Shown here: piece after piece, positions 35,092 through 43,265 of the stretch
Layout: each line of letters opens with the position of its first letter
Position numbering within the stretch: the first letter of the stretch is position 1
Assembly: GCA_034433795.1 (NCBI GenBank)
Contig: DAOUAE010000077.1
Span: 1-46,051 of the forward strand
Source: DAOUAE01 sp034433795
Lineage (GTDB): Bacteria > Chloroflexota > UBA6077 > FW602-bin22 > DAOUAE01
Direction: 5' to 3'
Length of the DNA: 46,051 bases
Position numbers and translations under genes: made by a program
The notes under the pieces: model-generated
Told to the model about the DNA's origin: nothing
The model's database searches: none
The model's input: only the letters and a program-made list of their open reading frames with translations

Positions 35092-37641
35092 TCAGCGCAC
35101 TTCCCGGGGGACCCGGGGCAGGATCTGGGTGATGACCTCGTAGGGGATCGTCCCCAGCCGCTCAGCCACCTCCTCGACGGTGATGCGCTCGCCTCCCTGC
35201 TGGCCGATCAGCACCACCTCGTCGCCGGGCCGCACCTCGGGGATCTCGGTCACATCGAGCATGCACATATCCATGCAGACCACGCCGATGATCGGCGCCC
35301 GCCGGCCCCGGACCAGGACCTCACCCCAGTGGCGGGGTCCGCGCCGGAAGCCGTCGCCGTAGCCGACCGGAATGACCGCCACGCGGGTCGGCCGGGTGGT
35401 CACAAACGTTCGGCCGTAACTGACCCCGCTTCCCGGCGGCAGCGTCTTGACCTGGGCCACCTGGGACTTGAACTGGAGGGCCGGCCGCAGCCGGTCGTAG
35501 GGTGGAGGCGGCGGCTGGACCGGCGAGAGCCCGTAGAGGGCCAGCCCGGCCCGCACCAGGTTGAAGCGAGCCTCGGGCAGCCGGACGATGGCCGCGCTGT
35601 TGGCGGCGTGGAGGTAGCGGGGGCGCAGACCCAGCCGTTCGGCCGCTGCCAGAACCTCGCGGAAGCGCTGCAGCTGCCAGCGGGCGTAGTCCAGGTCGCT
35701 GTCAGCGGTGGCGAAGTGGGTGAAGAGGCCCTCGATCTCCAGACGCGGGAGATCGGCCACCTCGGCCAGAAAGGCCGGCGCCTCCTCCGGCAGCAGCCCC
35801 AGCCGGCCCAGCCCGGTGTCGATCTTGATGTGCACCGGCAGCCGCTCAACCCCCAGCGCCTCGGCCGCCCGGGCCAGGTGGCGGGCCACCTCGCGCGAGA
35901 AGACGGTCGGGATCAGCCGGTAGCGGACGATATCGCGGGCCTGCCAGGGAGGGGTGTAACCCAGGATGAGGATCGGCGCGTCGATCCCCCGCTCGCGGAG
36001 CGTCACCGCCTCGCTCAGGCAGGCCGTCCCCAGCATCACCGCCCCGTGCAGGACCGCCGTCCGGGCCACCCGCACCAGGCCGTGGCCGTAGGCGTCGGCC
36101 TTGAGCACCGCCAGGACCCCGACGCCGGGGCCGACCGTCTCCTGGATGAGCCGCAGATTGTGGCCAATGGCCTCCAGGTCGATCTCCAGCCAGGTCGGAC
36201 GCTCCTGGGAGATGAAGACCCGCTGGCGCCAGCCGGCATCCTGGCGGACCAGCGCGCTCTGGTCGGCGGGATCGGCCAGCAGCCCGGCCACCACCCGCTC
36301 CATCCGGGCCGACTCGGCCCCCTTGACCAGGACCGTCGCCCCGGGCCCGGCCAGCCGCCGGAGCGCCGCGAGGGCGTCCTCCGGGCTCTCGGTCACGACA
36401 AGACGCTCGGCCGGCAACCCAGCCGCACGGGCGGCCCGGGCCAGGGGCTCGGCCCGCTCACCGCAGACGACCAGGCAATCGCAGACGGCGGCCAGGCGCT
36501 GGCCGATGGGCCCCAGGAGCGCTCCCTCCAGGGCGGTCAGCCCGCTCACCGCGCCCAGAACCGCCAGGCGCGGCGAAGGACAACCGGCCAGGACCTCCAG
36601 AGCGGCCAGGACCGAGGGCGGGCTGGCGCTGAAGGTGTCGTCCAGCAGCACCACGCCATCGCGCCCGGCCAGTCGGCGCAGCCGCCCGGGAAGCGGCCGC
36701 AGCCGGCTCAGCGCCTGGGCCACCTCGGCCAGGTCGAATCCCAGGGCCAGGCCGACGGCCGCCGCCGCCAGGGCCGCGTAGACCGTGTGCTGACCCAGAA
36801 GCGGCCAGGTGACGCTGGCGCTCTGATCGGGGGCCGTCAGCACGAAGCGTGTCTCCTCCGGCCCGGCCCAGACGGCGGGGGCCCGGACCTGAGCCTGCCG
36901 CCCACGACCAAACGTCACCACCCGAGCGGCGGTCGCCCCGGCCAGCTCGGCCACCAGGGGGTCGTCGGCGTTCAGGCAGGCCACGCCGTCCGCGGGCAGA
37001 CGGGCCAGGACGGCGGCCAGTTCGCGGGCGACGTTCTCCAGGGTGCCGAAGGCCTCCAGGTGGACCGGGGCGACGTTGGTGATGACGGCCAGGCGCGGCC
37101 GGACCAGGTCGGCCAGCCGGCCCAGGTCGCCGAAGGCGTCGGCTCCCAGCTCCAGAACGGCCGTCTGATGGTCGGGCCGCAGGCGGCCCAGGGCGATGGG
37201 CAGGCCGAAGAGGTCGTTGAAGTTGTCGTTGCCGAAGACCGAGGCGTCGGCCGGGTCGCCGTGCGTGAGGGCGGCGATGATCGCGTGCTGGGTGGTGGTC
37301 TTGCCGATGCTCCCGGCGACCGCGATGACCAGCGGCCGGTATCGCGCGAGAACGAAGCGGGCGTACTGCTGGAGAGCCTGACGGGTGTCGGGGACGAGCA
37401 GATAGGCCGGGGCTGTGGGGGCCTCGGGGACCAGCCGCTCGGCCAGGATCCCGCTGGCGCCCCGGGCCAGGGCGTGACCGATGAAGTCGTGGCCGTCGCC
37501 CCGCTCGGTGCGCACGGCCACGAAGAGCTCACCGGGCCGGACGATCCGGGAGTCGTAGCCGAACCCTTCGAAGGACCGGACCCGGGGGGGCGCGGCCAGA
37601 CACCCACCGGTGGCCTGGAGGAGGTCGTCCAGATAGATCAC
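35092..37641 (-). CDS. Bifunctional MurF ligase - alanine racemase fusion
   Basis: An 849-residue fusion of two peptidoglycan enzymes. Residues ~1-470 are MurF (UDP-MurNAc-tripeptide:D-Ala-D-Ala ligase): FGYDSRIVRPGELFVAVR, the ATP loop VAGSIGKTTTQHAII, GNDNFNDLFGLPIALG, LELGADAFGDLGRLADLVRP and DDTFSASPPS. Residues ~480-849 are alanine racemase: ERPTWLEIDLEAIGHNL, PLP-Lys in LAVLKADAYGHG, catalytic Tyr in VSYGRTF and the C-terminal VGYGDGFRRG. Similar fusions are known in Bacteroidetes. The racemase makes D-Ala for D-Ala-D-Ala, which MurF then attaches, so the fusion links supply to use. The start is GTG 37641 with GAGGAG upstream; in-frame ATGs farther up would add non-homologous residues. 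It is co-oriented with the HAD gene. Confidence 0.93.
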   Translation of the reverse strand: MIYLDDLLQATGGCLAAPPRVRSFEGFGYDSRIVRPGELFVAVRTERGDGHDFIGHALARGASGILAERLVPEAPTAPAYLLVPDTRQALQQYARFVLARYRPLVIAVAGSIGKTTTQHAIIAALTHGDPADASVFGNDNFNDLFGLPIALGRLRPDHQTAVLELGADAFGDLGRLADLVRPRLAVITNVAPVHLEAFGTLENVARELAAVLARLPADGVACLNADDPLVAELAGATAARVVTFGRGRQAQVRAPAVWAGPEETRFVLTAPDQSASVTWPLLGQHTVYAALAAAAVGLALGFDLAEVAQALSRLRPLPGRLRRLAGRDGVVLLDDTFSASPPSVLAALEVLAGCPSPRLAVLGAVSGLTALEGALLGPIGQRLAAVCDCLVVCGERAEPLARAARAAGLPAERLVVTESPEDALAALRRLAGPGATVLVKGAESARMERVVAGLLADPADQSALVRQDAGWRQRVFISQERPTWLEIDLEAIGHNLRLIQETVGPGVGVLAVLKADAYGHGLVRVARTAVLHGAVMLGTACLSEAVTLRERGIDAPILILGYTPPWQARDIVRYRLIPTVFSREVARHLARAAEALGVERLPVHIKIDTGLGRLGLLPEEAPAFLAEVADLPRLEIEGLFTHFATADSDLDYARWQLQRFREVLAAAERLGLRPRYLHAANSAAIVRLPEARFNLVRAGLALYGLSPVQPPPPPYDRLRPALQFKSQVAQVKTLPPGSGVSYGRTFVTTRPTRVAVIPVGYGDGFRRGPRHWGEVLVRGRRAPIIGVVCMDMCMLDVTEIPEVRPGDEVVLIGQQGGERITVEEVAERLGTIPYEVITQILPRVPREVR

Positions 37642-37812
37642 GGCGCTCCTCGGTGGCGGTCGGGTCTCACCGACAACATCATACGGCAAAACCGGCGCCA
37701 TGCGGCGGGTGGCCGGCTTTTTTACGCATTTCTTACACCCCGCCCGCCCGGCGGCCGCTAGCATGCAGACGCGGCTGCCATCTGGTCGAGCCACGTGAGG
37801 GGGGAGAGCGGG

Positions 37813-38106
37813 ATGGAGAGTGAGGTCATCTCCGTCGCAATCACCGTCGGCCTGCCGGCCGCTCTTGGTCTGGCCGGGGTCGGACTGACCGTCGGCGGGG
37901 TTCAGCGGCTGGGCGTCCGCCCGTGCTGGACCCGGCAGGTCTGCCTGCTCAAGCAGGCCGATCCGTCAGCCTGTCAGCGCTGCGCCGTCTACCAGACGGC
38001 CGCCGGGCGATGGCGACGGGGGAGCGGCGGCCCACGCCGGCGGGCCGCCGGCCCGGTGGCCGAGGCCGAGCCGGTGCTCCAGCCCGCACCCGCCCGCACG
38101 CCGTAA
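37813..38106 (+). CDS. Small membrane protein with a Cys motif
   Basis: A 97-residue protein I do not recognise. The N-terminus is one hydrophobic segment (VISVAITVGLPAALGLAGVGL). It is followed by four Cys in the order CWTRQVC-(12 residues)-CQRCAVYQ, which could bind a metal or form disulfides. The tail (~65-97) is Arg-rich then Pro/Ala-rich, likely disordered. The ATG at 37813 is preceded by GGGGGAGAGCGGG. It is monocistronic, convergent with cbiO (10 bases between the stops), and divergent from murF-alr. Confidence 0.6.
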   Translation: MESEVISVAITVGLPAALGLAGVGLTVGGVQRLGVRPCWTRQVCLLKQADPSACQRCAVYQTAAGRWRRGSGGPRRRAAGPVAEAEPVLQPAPARTP

Positions 38107-38116
38107 GAGGGCCGGC

Positions 38117-38983
38117 TCAGCTGGCACCGGGCGTGGGAGCCGGGGAGCGCAGGCGCGGCCAGAGAGCTTCAACCGCCTCCTCGACGGTCATGGCCGGGGG
38201 CAGAGCCAGGCCCCGGCGGTTCAGTTCGTGGAAGAGACGCACCAGGACCGGCGGGGCCAGGTGGTGGGCGGCCAGGAGATCGAGACGGGTCAGGACCTCG
38301 CGCGGCGTGCCCCGGGCCACGATCGTTCCCCCGCTGGCCAGGACATAGACGGTGTCGGCGATCTGGGGGACGATGTCCACCTCGTGCGTCGAGACGATCG
38401 TGGCCAGGCCGCGCTGCCGGTGCAGCCGGGCCAGGATGCGGCCCAGTTCGGCCCGCGAGGCCGGGTCGAGCCCGTCGAACGGCTCGTCGAGGATGAGGAG
38501 ATCCGGCTCCAGCACCAGCGCTCCGGCCAGGGCCACCTTCAGCCGCTCGCCCCCGCTCAGGTAGTGGGGGATCTTGTCCAGCAGGTGCAGCAGGTGCAGC
38601 TCGGCGGCCACCGCCTGGACCCGTCGCTCGATCTCCGCCTCCGGCAGCCCGTAGTTCCGGGGGGCGAAGGCGATGTCATCGCGCACCGTGGGAGCCACGA
38701 TCTGCACATCGTAGTCCTGCAGCAGCACCCCCAGACGCGGCCGCACCCGGTCGGCCTGGCGGACCGGGTCCAGGCCAAAGACCTCGACCCGCCCGGCCGT
38801 CGGCGCGAGCAGACCCATCAGATGGAAGAGGAGCGTGGACTTCCCGCTGCCGTTGGGGCCCAGCAGCACCACCCGCTCGCCGGCGTGGACCCGAAACTCC
38901 TCGCCCCGGTACTCCACCACCGTGCCGTCAGGATAGACGTGGCGCAGGTCCGTGACCCGGACGATGACCGGTCGTTCGGTCAT
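38117..38983 (-). CDS. cbiO: ECF-type cobalt/nickel transporter ATPase CbiO
   Basis: A 288-residue ATPase that powers the energy-coupling-factor importer. Walker A is LLGPNGSGKST (~45-55), Q-loop LLQDYDVQIVAPTV, signature LSGGERLKVALAGAL, Walker B LLILDEPFDGLD and switch His STHEVDI. The C-terminal ~60 residues (LLAAHHLAPPVLVRLFHELN) are typical of CbiO-type subunits. The ATG at 38983 overlaps the cbiQ stop (ATGA), so it is the last gene of fur-cbiM-cbiQ-cbiO. The substrate, nickel or cobalt, depends on CbiM. Confidence 0.93.
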   Translation of the reverse strand: MTERPVIVRVTDLRHVYPDGTVVEYRGEEFRVHAGERVVLLGPNGSGKSTLLFHLMGLLAPTAGRVEVFGLDPVRQADRVRPRLGVLLQDYDVQIVAPTVRDDIAFAPRNYGLPEAEIERRVQAVAAELHLLHLLDKIPHYLSGGERLKVALAGALVLEPDLLILDEPFDGLDPASRAELGRILARLHRQRGLATIVSTHEVDIVPQIADTVYVLASGGTIVARGTPREVLTRLDLLAAHHLAPPVLVRLFHELNRRGLALPPAMTVEEAVEALWPRLRSPAPTPGAS

Positions 38984-39795
38984 AGGGGCCTCCGCTGTGC
39001 CGGCCGGCGCACCAGCCAGGCCACCAGCAGGGCCAGCAGCGCCGCCCCCAGCAGGTAGCCGTTGTAGGGGCCAAAGACCGTCGGGACGAAGCGGTCGGCC
39101 AGCGCGGCCCCCAGCAAGACCCCTCCCAGGACCAGCGGCAGCAGGTCCTCGCCCCGCTGGAGCAGCCGCGTCCCACCGTTGGTGAACACGCCCCGGTAGC
39201 CCCGCAGAAGCAGGACAGCGTGAAAGCGCTCGCTCAGAGCCAGGGCCCGGATGAAGAGGAGACCCAGCCCGCTGGCCAGGTTGGCCAGTCCCACCCAGGG
39301 CCGCCGGCGCGGAAGCCCTCCGCGCAGGGCCAGGGCGGTCCAGAGGTGGCCCCAGAGCGCCAGCAGGAGGAAGAGCGAGCGGTAGGTCAGAAAGAGGCCG
39401 GCGACGACACTGCGCGGCAGTCCGCGCTGGAGGACGGCGAAGAGAGCGGGATAGGGGGTGGTGGTGATAACCAGCAGCATCGTCAGGCTGGCCCCCAGCG
39501 CCTTGAGAATGATCACCGCCGGCACCACCGGGTTGCCGGTCCACTGACTGACGGCGAAGAGCAGGGCGAAGATCCCCGGATAGGCGGCGATCAGAGCGAT
39601 ACGCAGGGCGGGCAGTCCGGTGCTGACCACGGCCGCCAGCACGCTCAGGTAAAGGGCCAGCAGGACGAACGGGCTGGTGCTGGCGGCCACCGCCCCGACC
39701 AGGGCGGCCGCCCCCAGGAGTTTGCTGACCGGCGACGCCCGGTGCCAGCGGCTCCGGCCGTGGACGGCCCAGTAATCGATCCGGGCGATATCCAT
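38980..39795 (-). CDS. cbiQ: ECF-type transporter transmembrane subunit CbiQ
   Basis: A 271-residue membrane protein coupling CbiM to CbiO. The N-terminus MDIARIDYWAVHGRSRWHR resembles the conserved entry of CbiQ. About six hydrophobic segments follow, and the coupling helices include LALSERFHAVLLLRGYRG, the ARG-type motif. It overlaps cbiO by four bases (ATGA) and lies seven bases after cbiM. No cbiN gene is present. NikMQO systems without CbiN occur, so nickel cannot be excluded. Confidence 0.92.
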   Translation of the reverse strand: MDIARIDYWAVHGRSRWHRASPVSKLLGAAALVGAVAASTSPFVLLALYLSVLAAVVSTGLPALRIALIAAYPGIFALLFAVSQWTGNPVVPAVIILKALGASLTMLLVITTTPYPALFAVLQRGLPRSVVAGLFLTYRSLFLLLALWGHLWTALALRGGLPRRRPWVGLANLASGLGLLFIRALALSERFHAVLLLRGYRGVFTNGGTRLLQRGEDLLPLVLGGVLLGAALADRFVPTVFGPYNGYLLGAALLALLVAWLVRRPAQRRPL

Positions 39796-39802
39796 CGGTC
39801 CC

Positions 39803-40582
39803 TCACTCCCGCTGGAGAGCAGCGGGGCGCGCCAGGCGGCCCGCGTCGAGCAGGTCGGGCCGGACCCGGCTCAGATAGCGGACCACCAGCGCGGTGATGA
39901 CCCCCTCCAGCAGCCAGCCGATGCTTCCCAGGATGAACACCAGCCGGGCGAAGGTGCCCAGTTCGAGATGGGGGCGCTCCTCCTCACGGGCGGGGAAGAC
40001 CTCCCACGTCAGGATACCCTCCCCAAAGGGGTTACGCCACTGCAGCGTCTCCGGCTCCAGGGCCGCAGCGTGCGGCGCCTGCCAGCCCGGCTCGATGTTC
40101 GCCAGGGCCACCACCCCGATCATCGCCAGCGTCCCCAGCATCAGGGCCAGGACGGTCGTGATCCCGGCCGTCAGGCCGGGCCGGGGGCGCAGGAGCGGCA
40201 GCCGGCCCAGCCCGCGGAAGAGGAGATAGCCGGCCACCATCTCGGTGGCCATCACCAGGGTGTTCAGCCCGACCACGGTGATGCCGCCGTGGCCCAGGAA
40301 GGCCAGCAGCAGGTTGACGATGAAGGCGGTCAAAAGGCCCAGGGCCGGCCCCAGGACGATCCCGGCCAGCACGCTGAGGTTGATATGGTAGGCCAGCGGC
40401 GCGATCTCGATGGTCATCACGACCACCATCAGCGCCGCCATCACCCCGACCAGCGGCAGACGACGGTGGGCCGGCTCGGACAGCCGGCGCAGCGCCAGGG
40501 CCAGGAGCCCCAGGCAGACCAGCCAGCCGGCCACCACCAGCCAGAGCGGCAGGACACCGTCAGGAATATGAATGTGCGACAT
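39803..40582 (-). CDS. cbiM: ECF-type metal-binding subunit CbiM/NikM
   Basis: A 259-residue membrane protein that binds Co(II) or Ni(II) at its N-terminus. MSHIHIPDGVLPLW carries the conserved His residues (M-x-H-I-x-I-P-D-G) that loop back into the core, and EIAPLAYHINLSVLAGIVLGPALG follows. It has about seven hydrophobic segments and a ~50-residue outer loop (NIEPGWQAPHAAALEPETLQW...) before the last helix. It starts at 40582, inside the end of the Fur-family gene (23-base overlap), so it is translationally coupled to its regulator. The loop is an uncommon insertion, as far as I can judge. Confidence 0.92.
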   Translation of the reverse strand: MSHIHIPDGVLPLWLVVAGWLVCLGLLALALRRLSEPAHRRLPLVGVMAALMVVVMTIEIAPLAYHINLSVLAGIVLGPALGLLTAFIVNLLLAFLGHGGITVVGLNTLVMATEMVAGYLLFRGLGRLPLLRPRPGLTAGITTVLALMLGTLAMIGVVALANIEPGWQAPHAAALEPETLQWRNPFGEGILTWEVFPAREEERPHLELGTFARLVFILGSIGWLLEGVITALVVRYLSRVRPDLLDAGRLARPAALQRE

Positions 40583-41039
40583 CGCTCTCCCCCCAACAGC
40601 GGGCGCACCGTCCAAAGACCTCCAGACGGTGCCCTTCGACCAGGAACGCGTCGCCGACCAGCGCCGGCAGGAGCTCCTCCAGCGGGCAGCCCGGCAGGTC
40701 CTCCACCCGCCCGCAGCCCGCGCAGATGAGATGGTGGTGGTGGCGCGGCGCGCAGCGGACGTAGCGGTGAGTCCGTCCGAGCCCGTGGACCCGCTCGATC
40801 AGCCCCAGCCGCTCAAAGAGGCTGAGAGCCCGGTAGACGGTAGCCCGGCTGACCGGCCAGGCCTGGGCTCGCGCCTGACGGACCACCTCCTCGGCGCTGA
40901 ACGGCCGCTCCAGTCCGGCGATAAGCGACCAGACCCGGGCCCGCGGTCCGGTCTGCCGGTACCCTGCCGGCGGCAGCCCGGAGCCCGGCGAGGACCACGG
41001 GGCGGGCGGAATCTCGGCCACGATCTCCTCTTGAGACAT
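40560..41039 (-). CDS. Fur-family metal-responsive regulator
   Basis: A 159-residue metal-sensing repressor. The N-terminal winged helix has RVWSLIAGLERPFSAEEVVR and VSRATVYRALSLFERLGLIERV. The metal and zinc sites are HHHHLICAGCGRVEDLPG (His cluster plus first CxxC) and CARC near the end. Fur, Zur, Nur and Mur share this layout. Leading a cbiMQO operon, it is probably a nickel- or cobalt-responsive Nur-type protein. The ATG at 41039 lies within the palindrome TGAGAC-ATA-GTCTCA. The promoter is TTGACG-17-TACAAT. A region with an N-terminal extension of ~30 residues precedes the first helix. Confidence 0.88.
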   Translation of the reverse strand: MSQEEIVAEIPPAPWSSPGSGLPPAGYRQTGPRARVWSLIAGLERPFSAEEVVRQARAQAWPVSRATVYRALSLFERLGLIERVHGLGRTHRYVRCAPRHHHHLICAGCGRVEDLPGCPLEELLPALVGDAFLVEGHRLEVFGRCARCWGESDVAHSYS

Positions 41040-41083
41040 AGTCTCATTACCCTCATTGTAGAGGGTCGCCAGGCTCCCGTCAA
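41032..41083 (-). promoter_or_regulatory. Promoter and palindrome of the fur-cbiMQO operon
   Basis: On the minus strand TTGACG (41078-41083) and TACAAT (41055-41060) are 17 bases apart; the ATG is 15 bases after the -10. The palindrome TGAGAC-N3-GTCTCA (41032-41046) spans the start codon and could be an operator for the Fur-family protein, although it does not resemble the classical Fur box. Confidence 0.65.
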
Positions 41084-41123
41084 GAGCCGGCCGCCAGGTC
41101 GCTCGCCCGGACTGCTGTTCTCC

Positions 41124-41153
41124 TTGCCCGGTGGTCGGCGTTTCCGGTACAAT
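41124..41153 (+). promoter_or_regulatory. Promoter of guaB (TTGCCC - 18 - TACAAT)
   Basis: TTGCCC at 41124-41129 and TACAAT at 41148-41153. The guaB start codon is 33 bases beyond, so the leader is about 25 bases. Confidence 0.7.
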
Positions 41154-41186
41154 GAAGGGTAAAACCGGGGCAGAGGCAGGGGAGAG

Positions 41187-42662
41187 ATGCTTGGTGAGGA
41201 CAAGTTTGTCGGTGAAGGCCTGACGTTCGACGACGTCCTGCTGATCCCAGGGAAGTCTGAGGTCCATCCGACCGAGGTCTGCACCCGCACCTACCTGACG
41301 CGGCGGATCATGCTCAACATCCCCATCGTCTCGGCGGCGATGGACACGGTCACCGAGGCCCGGATGGCCATCGCCCTGGCCCGCGAGGGCGGGATCGGAA
41401 TCATCCACCGGAACCTCTCCATCGAAGCCCAGGCCGATGAGGTGGACAAGGTCAAGCGCTCCGAGTCCGGCATGATCGTCGACCCCATCACCCTGCGGCC
41501 CGACGACCCGGTCTCGCGCGCCCTCGAGGTCATGGAGAAGTACCACATCTCCGGCGTCCCCATCACCGAGCCGGACGGCACACTGGTCGGCATCCTCACC
41601 AACCGCGACGTCCGCTTCTGTGAGGAGGTCCACCAGCCCATCGCCAACCTGATGACCCGCGAGAACCTGATCACTGTCCCGGTCGGCACCACGCTTGAAG
41701 AGGCCAAGGCGATCCTGCACCGCTACAAGATCGAGAAACTCCCCGTCGTCGATGAGAACTTCCGCCTGAAGGGCCTGATCACCGTCAAGGATATTCAGAA
41801 GCGGATTCAGTATCCCCACGCCACCAAGGACGAAAAGGGCCGACTGCGGGTCGGGGCGGCGGTGGGCGTCGGACGCGACATGCCCGACCGGGTGGCGGCG
41901 CTGGTGGCCGCCGGGGTGGACGTCCTGGTCATCGACACCGCCCACGGCCACTCCAAAGCGGTCATCGAGACCCTCAAGTACATCAAGCGGCACTACGACA
42001 TCGACGTGATCGCCGGCAACGTGGCCACCGCCGAGGCGACCGAGGACCTGATCGAAGCCGGGGCGGACGCGGTCAAGGTCGGCATCGGGCCGAGCGCCAT
42101 CTGCACCACCCGCGTGGTGGCCGGGGCGGGCGTGCCCCAACTGACCGCCATCTACGTCTGCGCGCGGGTGGCCAGCCGCTATGGCATCCCCATCATCGCC
42201 GACGGCGGCATCCAGTACTCCGGCGACATCGCCAAGGCCATCGGCGCCGGGGCCGACTGCGTGATGCTCGGCAGCCTCCTGGCCGGGGTGGACGAGAGCC
42301 CGGGCGAGATCGTGCTCTACCAGGGCGAGCGCTTCAAAGAGTACCGTGGTATGGGCAGCCTGGGGGCGATGAAGGCCCGCGGCTACAGCCGCGACCGGTA
42401 CGGTCAGGAGGATGTGACCAGCGAGAGCAAGCTGGTGCCCGAAGGGATCGAAGGGCGCGTCGCCTATAAAGGTCCGCTCAGCAACGTGATCTACCAGCTG
42501 GTCGGCGGGCTGCGCGCCGGCATGGGCTACGTGGGCGCACGGAACATCGCCGAAATGAAGGAGAAAGCCCGCTTCATCCGCATCACTTCCGCCGGCCTGC
42601 GGGAGAGCCATCCGCACGACATCATCATCACCAAGGAGGCGCCGAACTACGCTCTGAAGTAA
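41187..42662 (+). CDS. guaB: Inosine-5'-monophosphate dehydrogenase
   Basis: A 491-residue enzyme of guanine nucleotide synthesis that oxidises IMP to XMP with NAD. It has FVGEGLTFDDVLLIPGKS, a tandem CBS (Bateman) module (~90-205), GIGPSAICTTR with the catalytic Cys, ADGGIQYSGDIAKAIGAGAD for the phosphate site, GSLLAGVDESPGE and the flap with YRGMGSLGAMKARGY. The usual GPGSICTTR reads GPSAICTTR here (Gly-Ser to Ser-Ala); the Cys-Thr-Thr are intact. The length and flap are normal, so I expect an active enzyme. The ATG at 41187 follows GGGGAGAG. A hairpin 5 bases past its stop (42667-42697) has no plus-strand T-run. Confidence 0.97.
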   Translation: MLGEDKFVGEGLTFDDVLLIPGKSEVHPTEVCTRTYLTRRIMLNIPIVSAAMDTVTEARMAIALAREGGIGIIHRNLSIEAQADEVDKVKRSESGMIVDPITLRPDDPVSRALEVMEKYHISGVPITEPDGTLVGILTNRDVRFCEEVHQPIANLMTRENLITVPVGTTLEEAKAILHRYKIEKLPVVDENFRLKGLITVKDIQKRIQYPHATKDEKGRLRVGAAVGVGRDMPDRVAALVAAGVDVLVIDTAHGHSKAVIETLKYIKRHYDIDVIAGNVATAEATEDLIEAGADAVKVGIGPSAICTTRVVAGAGVPQLTAIYVCARVASRYGIPIIADGGIQYSGDIAKAIGAGADCVMLGSLLAGVDESPGEIVLYQGERFKEYRGMGSLGAMKARGYSRDRYGQEDVTSESKLVPEGIEGRVAYKGPLSNVIYQLVGGLRAGMGYVGARNIAEMKEKARFIRITSAGLRESHPHDIIITKEAPNYALK

Positions 42663-42697
42663 AAACGTGCGCTGGGGACAGACCACCCCCAGCGCAC
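42661..42697 (-). terminator. Terminator of the LysM gene, overlapping the end of guaB
   Basis: GTGCGCTGGGG (42667-42677) and CCCCAGCGCAC (42687-42697) form an 11-bp stem. The T-run (TTTTT, 42661-42665) lies on the minus-strand side, so it ends the LysM transcript. For guaB it can act only as a stabilising hairpin. Confidence 0.75.
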
Positions 42698-42749
42698 CAT
42701 CACCGGTCTGCCGCTCGTTCGGGCCCGCAGCGCCGCTAAGGCCGGAGAA

Positions 42750-42968
42750 TCACTGCTTGCCGGGGATCAGCAGGTCCATGCCCGGATAGAGCATCTCCGG
42801 GTCATCGATCTTCCACTTGTTCGCCTGATAGATGATCTCCCACTTGCTCTCGTCGCCGTATTCGCGTAGAGCGATCTTTTTCAGGGTATCACCGGGGCCG
42901 ACTTTGATCACCTTCCCCGTCGGCTTCTCCTCTTTCTTGCGGAGGCCGAGGCGTTCCAGCAGACCCAT
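42750..42968 (-). CDS. Short LysM-domain protein
   Basis: A 72-residue protein. The start is ATG 42968 (MGLLERLGLRKKEEKPTGKV) with GGAAGGAGG ten bases upstream. An amphipathic basic N-terminus is followed by one LysM domain (~23-72): VIKVGPGDTLKKIALREYGD, IYQANKWKIDDPEMLYPGMD and LLIPGKQ at the end. LysM binds peptidoglycan or chitin. No signal peptide or membrane segment is seen, so it may act in the cytoplasm or be exported by another route. Such small soluble LysM proteins resemble the C-terminus of YgaU/LysM stress proteins. It has a strong promoter and an ~85-base leader. Confidence 0.88.
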   Translation of the reverse strand: MGLLERLGLRKKEEKPTGKVIKVGPGDTLKKIALREYGDESKWEIIYQANKWKIDDPEMLYPGMDLLIPGKQ

Positions 42969-43057
42969 CCTCTTCTCCTCCTTCCGGCCGGCGCCCGCAT
43001 TCACCCGGCCAATAGCCTGGATGGTCGGACGATGCGCAGCACCTCTCCTCGCCCGAC

Positions 43058-43085
43058 ATTATACCGACCGATCGCGACCTGTCAA
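43058..43085 (-). promoter_or_regulatory. Strong promoter of the LysM gene (TTGACA - 16 - TATAAT)
   Basis: Both hexamers match the consensus exactly: TTGACA 43080-43085, TATAAT 43058-43063. The leader to 42968 is ~85 bases. The remainder of the 297-base gap (43086-43265) is GC-rich and shows no gene. Confidence 0.88.
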
Positions 43086-43265
43086 GAATATGCTTTTGAT
43101 CCCCGGCGCGGAGACGGGCCAGAGAGACCGCCGCCCGCTTCTGGCGCCCGCCCTGAGCGGCGGACGCGGTGGCCGGTGGGCTGGCGACGGCGGAGAGCGC
43201 CGCCGGGGTCTCCGCCGACCGGCGCGCGCCGGTCCCCGGCCGGCCAGGATCAGGGAGAGACAGCG

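Noticed and set aside
37681..37730. Possible terminator (CCGGC...GCCGG then TTTTTT) upstream of the small Cys protein
   Set aside because: The stem is only 5 bp with a large loop, and no plus-strand gene ends there. It may just be the divergent promoter region.
35065..37761. 898-codon plus-strand open frame opposite murF-alr
   Set aside because: The minus strand encodes two complete, recognisable enzymes. The plus frame is Gly/Arg/Gln-rich shadow with no motif.
41040..42686. Minus-strand extension of the Fur-family frame opposite guaB
   Set aside because: It is antisense to guaB. The Fur-family protein begins at ATG 41039 beside its promoter, and the upstream residues do not resemble any protein.
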